Shown here: in pieces, positions 59,496-64,000 of the stretch
How the letters are laid out: every line of letters begins with the position of its first letter
Numbering within the stretch: position 1 is the stretch's first letter
Origin: Gnetum montanum
Taxonomy: Eukaryota; Streptophyta; Gnetopsida; Gnetales; Gnetaceae
Assembly (NCBI GenBank): GCA_015680685.1
Contig: MNCI01002043.1
Location: 209,843-273,842, forward strand
Reading direction: 5' to 3'
Length of the DNA stretch: 64,000 nt
Translations under genes and position numbers: made by a program
Notes under the pieces: generated by a model
What the model was told of the DNA's origin: nothing
What the model saw: only the letters and a program-made list of their open reading frames with translations
Database searches by the model: none

Positions 59496-61405
59496 TCATT
59501 GAAGGCCCTCAGCTCTTTCTAAGTTTTTTTTTTACATATTTTTGTTTTACACATTTTTGTTTTGCACATTTCTTTAATTTTTTTTTATTTTTTATTTTAC
59601 ACCATCATTCATATTTTTACCATTCCTTCGTGTGATTTTATTTTATTTTGTTCGTCACCCAATAAGTGTTCATGATGGTGTTATGAATAATATTATATCA
59701 ATTGCTAATGTTTGGATTTTACCTTTGAAGTATGATGTTAATATTAAGGTATGGTTATTTTGATTAATAGAAAATCAGTCCACATCATTCATACATCCAT
59801 AAAATCCTATGGTCTCCCTTGGCTTGGAACTGTATAGTCCCTTTTTTCTAATAAAACTATTAACAAAGTGGTGGCTGAGTATTTCTCAAACTAAGGAAGG
59901 AATCAAGGGATGGAAGGGGTGTGACTTCAAGGGGATTCAATGCATTAGTACAAGCTATTCTCTTGAGTTCTTGGATGCTTTTTCCTTGGGTTTTTCGCCA
60001 TTCTAACCATTCATCAAATCACTAAAAGTTGAGTTCATAAAAATAAGTCTTTGCATGGTGTGGTTCTCACGCGAAAAACACAAAAAAAATGGTGAGAATT
60101 CAAAGTACACCCCTTAGACACAATAATCAACTTGGGCTACAGGCACTGGTTATGGAACTGGAAAGACATGCTACCCATGGCTAAAGGTTCCCTCTAACTT
60201 AGGCCCTTTCTAGATTTCTAGATCTCCATCTCCCTCTCCTTGAAATGGTGGTGAATTTTTGTAGAGGCATTCTTGTAACTTCAAGAGGATAGGTTAGTCA
60301 AATGTGCTGATGCAAGGTCACTGAATGTGGTTTGTTGAGCCTGGATTTGGAATGAGTTTTACTCGGTCACATTAATCATAAAACACATAAGGGACTTTAC
60401 ACAACCTTGTTCTTGGGTCTCCATTCCATTCTCTCCTCTCCACCTTTCTTTTCCATTTTTCACCTCATTATCAGTTTTATCATTAGTCCATACTTTGGTT
60501 GATGCATCGTTTTTCCTTGGTAATTTCTTGTGGGTAAGTTTTTAACTCTTGCTTCCAAATGACATTCCTAGAGCCTACAGACTCTTTGGAATGTAGGTCT
60601 TTCAGGGCATCAATGGCATGAGCCTGCTTTGGGGAGGACCTACTAGCATTCCTTTTTTATGCACTTGTTAACTTCTTTCCCTTAAACATTTCCTACAATC
60701 AACAATTTTTTGTTTCATCCCCATTCATGACATCCATTTTCTTCATGTTGCCATTGTTACTTTTCTCCATCTTTCTTATTCCTTATCTTTTACCATCATA
60801 TTGCTATCGGAGGTTCGCTCTTAGTCATGGGGGCCCTAGCACCATTTTTTCAACTTCTCCTAACCCCTACACCTTAGGTAGTCACTAGTGTTAAAACTCT
60901 AGAATCAGTATCTACCATAACAACAACTCAACCAATGCACTTTACATCAAGGCAAGGTATTAACTACATTGTGATTTATCTACCCTCACTCATTTGTGAC
61001 TGTGTTGTGTGTGCAGATGGCAATCATGCAACAATGTACTAGGCTTGGAGGAAACACTCAGGATGGACTAGAACTGGAACATTTACGAAAGGAGCAAGAT
61101 TAGTGTCGTGGCTATGGATAAACAACGAAGGGCGCAATCTTGGCATCAACAGTAACACGTCTTATTCTTTTCTCTCTCTCCTTCTCTCCCAGCTACCAAA
61201 TAGGGTTGGATGTCATTATGTACAGTGTTCACTTTTGTGGTCATGAACACTAATGTTGTCATACATTGTATTGTTGATCCGTTCACTAGGCATGTTGAGT
61301 CAGTCAACCAATTCCACCATCAATAGTTATTTAGTTACTAATCCCATACCTTCTCAATATTTTGTAAGGAACTCGAGGATGAGTTTTCATTCAGTCATGG
61401 GGGTA
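59496..61405 (+). other. 3' non-coding region and PPT of F
   Basis: 1.9 kb without a conserved open frame, ending in the PPT region catgggggta (61396-61405). Collinear with A 3721-5491 and inverted R2 36001-37950. Confidence 0.78.
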
Positions 61406-62240
61406 TGCTGAACTGTGATATCGCGTATGCAATATCACGTCCACGATATCGCGTCCGTGATATTGGATCAACCATGCAATGTCGGATACTCGATATCGCA
61501 GCCTGCCTCCTTACCTATAAATAAGAGGGGCACCCTTGGTTTCAATAGTTAGAAGTTAGTCCCTTAGCCAAACTCTTGTCATTTTTTCCTCCAGAGTTAG
61601 AATTATTTCTACGTGGCCGCAGTAGGAGTCATAGAGTGAACAGATCTTTATTTGAGCATTGTATACCTAAGCACACTTTGTGTATGGCAATAAAGACGAA
61701 CTTTATGATAAACCTTGCAGCAAACAGAATAGATTAATTAGTGTTAATTATTATTTAATGTTTTCCTAATTAATTAATAATTTCTCTCACCTTACAACTC
61801 TCTTAGTTAAATACACTCAATATGACCGCTTCGAGCATGTGTGTAGTGCTTGGTAACCCAGTAACGATTAGTGTTTGGTAATCCTAGCAACGTTGCACTG
61901 GTTCAGGATGTGTACGGCAAGTGGGAATAAATACTAGTGTTAGGAGTACTTAGATCTTAGTTAATGAATAGTCAAATTAGACTAGTTACTTAGTTATTTC
62001 TCTCTCCTCCTTCTTATTAGTGTAGGATATAAAACACATAAAAGCCATAAAAATCATATGCCTCAAGCTTACTTAACCATACAACCATGACATACAAGTA
62101 AGTTTGGGAAGACAATGATTAATCAACCTGTTATTATTCCACAGAGGCGCATAGGCACTTAGTCCTTGGAATTCAACCGGATCATGCGTGAAACACTCGT
62201 ATTCGTATGGTTGAGCATAGGGGTACCTCACCGCTCATCA
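61406..62240 (+). repeat. 3' LTR of F
   Basis: 835 bp, tgctgaactg ... ccgctcatca. 37 bp longer than the 5' LTR, mainly because the 5' LTR lacks a segment after the aagtgggaata block (61919). GATATCG motifs in U3 (61420-61500), TATA box at 61514-61527. Confidence 0.9.
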
Positions 62241-62254
62241 GCTATAGAAGCCAT
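62241..62254 (-). pseudogene. L gag start codon segment
   Basis: The minus strand reads ATG GCT TCT ATA GC and then, after removing F and one duplication copy, runs on at 52362 in frame (AAA GTG AAA). It lies about 130 nt after the L PBS. Confidence 0.75.
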
Positions 62255-62380
62255 TGTAATTTGTTTGAGGCTAAAGTGTATGCATGTTTTGAAAATTTAT
62301 TCTAAGTATGAAATATATACTTTATGACACTTAATACAACAAACTATGTAAAATTAACTAAGTAGCAAACATTAACACAT

Positions 62381-62397
62381 CCATGGCAATGGCACCA
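62381..62397 (-). other. Primer-binding site of L (tRNA-Asp type)
   Basis: Minus strand TGGTGCCATTGCCATGG, four mismatches to the tRNA-Asp complement over 18 bases; one base from the LTR. Confidence 0.75.
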
Positions 62398-62398
62398 A

Positions 62399-63247
62399 TG
62401 ATGAGTAGTTGGATATTCCAACACTCAACCATACAAGTCACAAATGTTCACTCGCAACCAGATCATAATCCATGGATGAACAATATAAGTATACTAGTTA
62501 GCTAATAGTAAGTTTGTGATCATTGTCTTCCCACTTAGATTAGTGAGGTACAAAATGTATGGTTTAACTGATAATGAGGTATATGATGAACTGATGTTAT
62601 TTGGTTTTAAGTATGCCAAGTGTAAACATGATGAAAATGATTATAAATTTTAATTCTAAGTATAATGAAAATGTAAATCTATTTTATTCTATGACGATAA
62701 GTATCTATTCCTAGTTTTTCTGTCTTGGACTAATGTAACTATTACTAGGATTACTAAGTAACTTTACTACTGAGCAAATCAAGTAAAGTCATTACTAGAT
62801 TACCAAGCAATTACACTTTATACTCGAAACTAGTTGTACATTTTCCACCTTACTAATAAACATTGAAATAGTAAACAAATTAGGAAATGTAAATGACATA
62901 GTAAAAGTAAAATTAAACATTATGGAAAAGTATATCTATGTTAAGTGATATTTTGCAATGATGAAGAACAATCTTGATCTTTATTTCTGTTTATGAGTTA
63001 TGTCCAGGAATAATCCACTCAAACAAAGATTCTGTACAATTGTAATTTACCAAACTACCAACATTCACTCTAATTCTAACTTTGAGAAAACAAATTGCAA
63101 GAATTTTACTAAGTGTTAGGCAAACACTTATTTTTGACACAATGGTGGGTTGGTATTTATAAGCATGACCAATTCTCACTACATCATATCTATAATGACA
63201 TATGTATAGCTACGATATCATAGTCTTTAATAGAAAATGTTTGATCT
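62399..63247 (-). repeat. 5' LTR of L
   Basis: About 849 bp from tgatgagtag. It matches the J LTR along its length, with an inverted TATA-like tatttataagc at 63154-63164 and atatcatag motifs in U3. The outer end is estimated from the J alignment (gtttcatca against gtttgatct). Confidence 0.8.
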
Positions 63248-64000
63248 ATATGCAATAATACTAGTAGTCTAAAACAAAGAATAATACACATGAGTTTCTT
63301 GAAATATATGCTTAGAAATAATAAGTAAAAAACTTTAGTTTCAATAAACTCTTCAACCATTAAATGCTTCATGTCCTTTCACTTATTTTTCAAATTTTTA
63401 GCTCTAATAACCTATACTATTTTTAGCATTTAGCAAAGTAAAAAGAAGCATCTAACAACTCAAATATATCATATTTTTCCTTAAAATGTCAAGATTCAAA
63501 TAAATCCTAATATTGGAATCCATTATTACAAAAAATAAAAAAATTTGAGTAATTACTGCAAGAGCCAAAGATTCTATAATAGCTTTTTCATTTCTTATTG
63601 TAAAAAGAAGGCATCGATAAAATGCACATTTAGTAATGAAAGAACATTATTATCAATAAAGATTTCTTGTAGCAATACTAAATTCTTGATCTAAATAACA
63701 TGATATAGAAAATCTATAACATTGATGAACTAGTAGGGCCCTTAAATTTAAAACTATTAATAATGCCAACATTTGTAGCCACTAGCACATTAGCTTTAGC
63801 ATAAATAATTTTAACTTTGCCAATAAATTTATCTTTAAAATTATATTTACAAACCTAAATAATAATGAAATTTCGTTTAATCCTATCTTATGCCTTAGCA
63901 CAGTGAAGCTTAAAATATTTAATGTTTTGATTATAATCTGTAGCTCATTCCATACCTTCAATTCAACAACATTATCCAAAGTATGTCTATTTTGAATAAA
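63248..64000. other. AT-rich sequence, unassigned
   Basis: On the minus strand, 63990-63750 has a reading through short open parts (for example GKVKIIYAKANVLVATNVGI in a broken frame) that I cannot assign to a family. It may be a fragment of an older element. Nothing else seen. Confidence 0.4.

Larger units (their letters stand above)
52363..62240 (+). mobile_element. F: longest Athila-like element, nested in L
   Basis: 9.9-kb forward element with both LTRs, PBS, PPT and near-perfect target duplication. It holds gag, protease, RT, RNase H and integrase in Ty3/Gypsy order. RT has the VEVFMDDFSTYG signature typical of Athila, and the PBS is tRNA-Asp type. Stops and at least four frameshifts inactivate it. 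About 1.9 kb of 3' non-coding sequence holds no env-like frame. It is the reference for the deletions in A and R2. Confidence 0.92.
44590..63247 (-). mobile_element. L: old reverse Athila-like element, split by F
   Basis: Reverse element with a truncated 3' LTR (about 44590-44799), internal region 44800-52362 continued at 62241-62398, a tRNA-Asp-type PBS and a full 5' LTR (62399-63247). F (52363-62240) interrupts it at codon 5 of gag. Gag, protease, RT, RNase H and integrase are all recognisable but more decayed than in F. It is related to the A/R2/F family at protein level but has a different LTR, close to the J LTR. Confidence 0.82.

Overview
This is plant nuclear heterochromatin, almost certainly from a seed plant with a repeat-rich genome. 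No host gene, rRNA, tRNA, CRISPR array or bacterial feature could be supported. Everything recognisable is LTR retrotransposon sequence. The evidence is primer-binding sites complementary to plant tRNA-Asp or tRNA-Asn, polypurine tracts next to TG...CA LTRs, 5-bp target duplications, and decayed Gag, protease, RT, RNase H and integrase coding regions full of stops and frameshifts. The species cannot be named from this.

Layout. (1) 1-6033 is a deleted forward copy (A) of an Athila-like Ty3/Gypsy family, interrupted by a 346-N gap and sitting in the remains of an older reverse LTR (6034-6837). (2) About 7270-30445 is one old reverse Ty1/Copia element whose LTRs (7270-8440 and 28885-30445) lie 20 kb apart. 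Its pol is split by later material: a reverse Gypsy LTR (8506-9399), a forward LTR with another LTR inside it (11339-13240), a reverse tRNA-Asn-primed Gypsy element (GX, 13250 to about 20200), an unassigned stretch (20.2-22.7 kb), and a forward GX-type LTR that itself carries a compact element of two 1.5-kb LTRs around only 170 bp (22975-26122). (3) About 31497-43340 is a reverse non-autonomous element (J) with a plant-transposon-protein-like ORF. It is split by R2 (34984-42985), a second Athila-family copy with a perfect target duplication and two internal pol deletions. (4) 44590-63247 is an old reverse Athila-like element (L), split within the first codons of its gag by F (52363-62240), the longest Athila-family copy, with both LTRs and all pol domains still visible but inactivated.

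Functionally nothing here looks able to transpose by itself. The Athila-family copies A, R2 and F share LTRs, PBS and Gag but have lost different parts of pol, so R2 and A would have depended on a complete relative. The 170-bp-internal element shares its primer tRNA (Asn) and terminal sequence style with GX, which suggests the same kind of dependence. Single Ns at 52, 4383, 29374 and 29891 mark contig joins where sequence is missing, duplicated or possibly misplaced.
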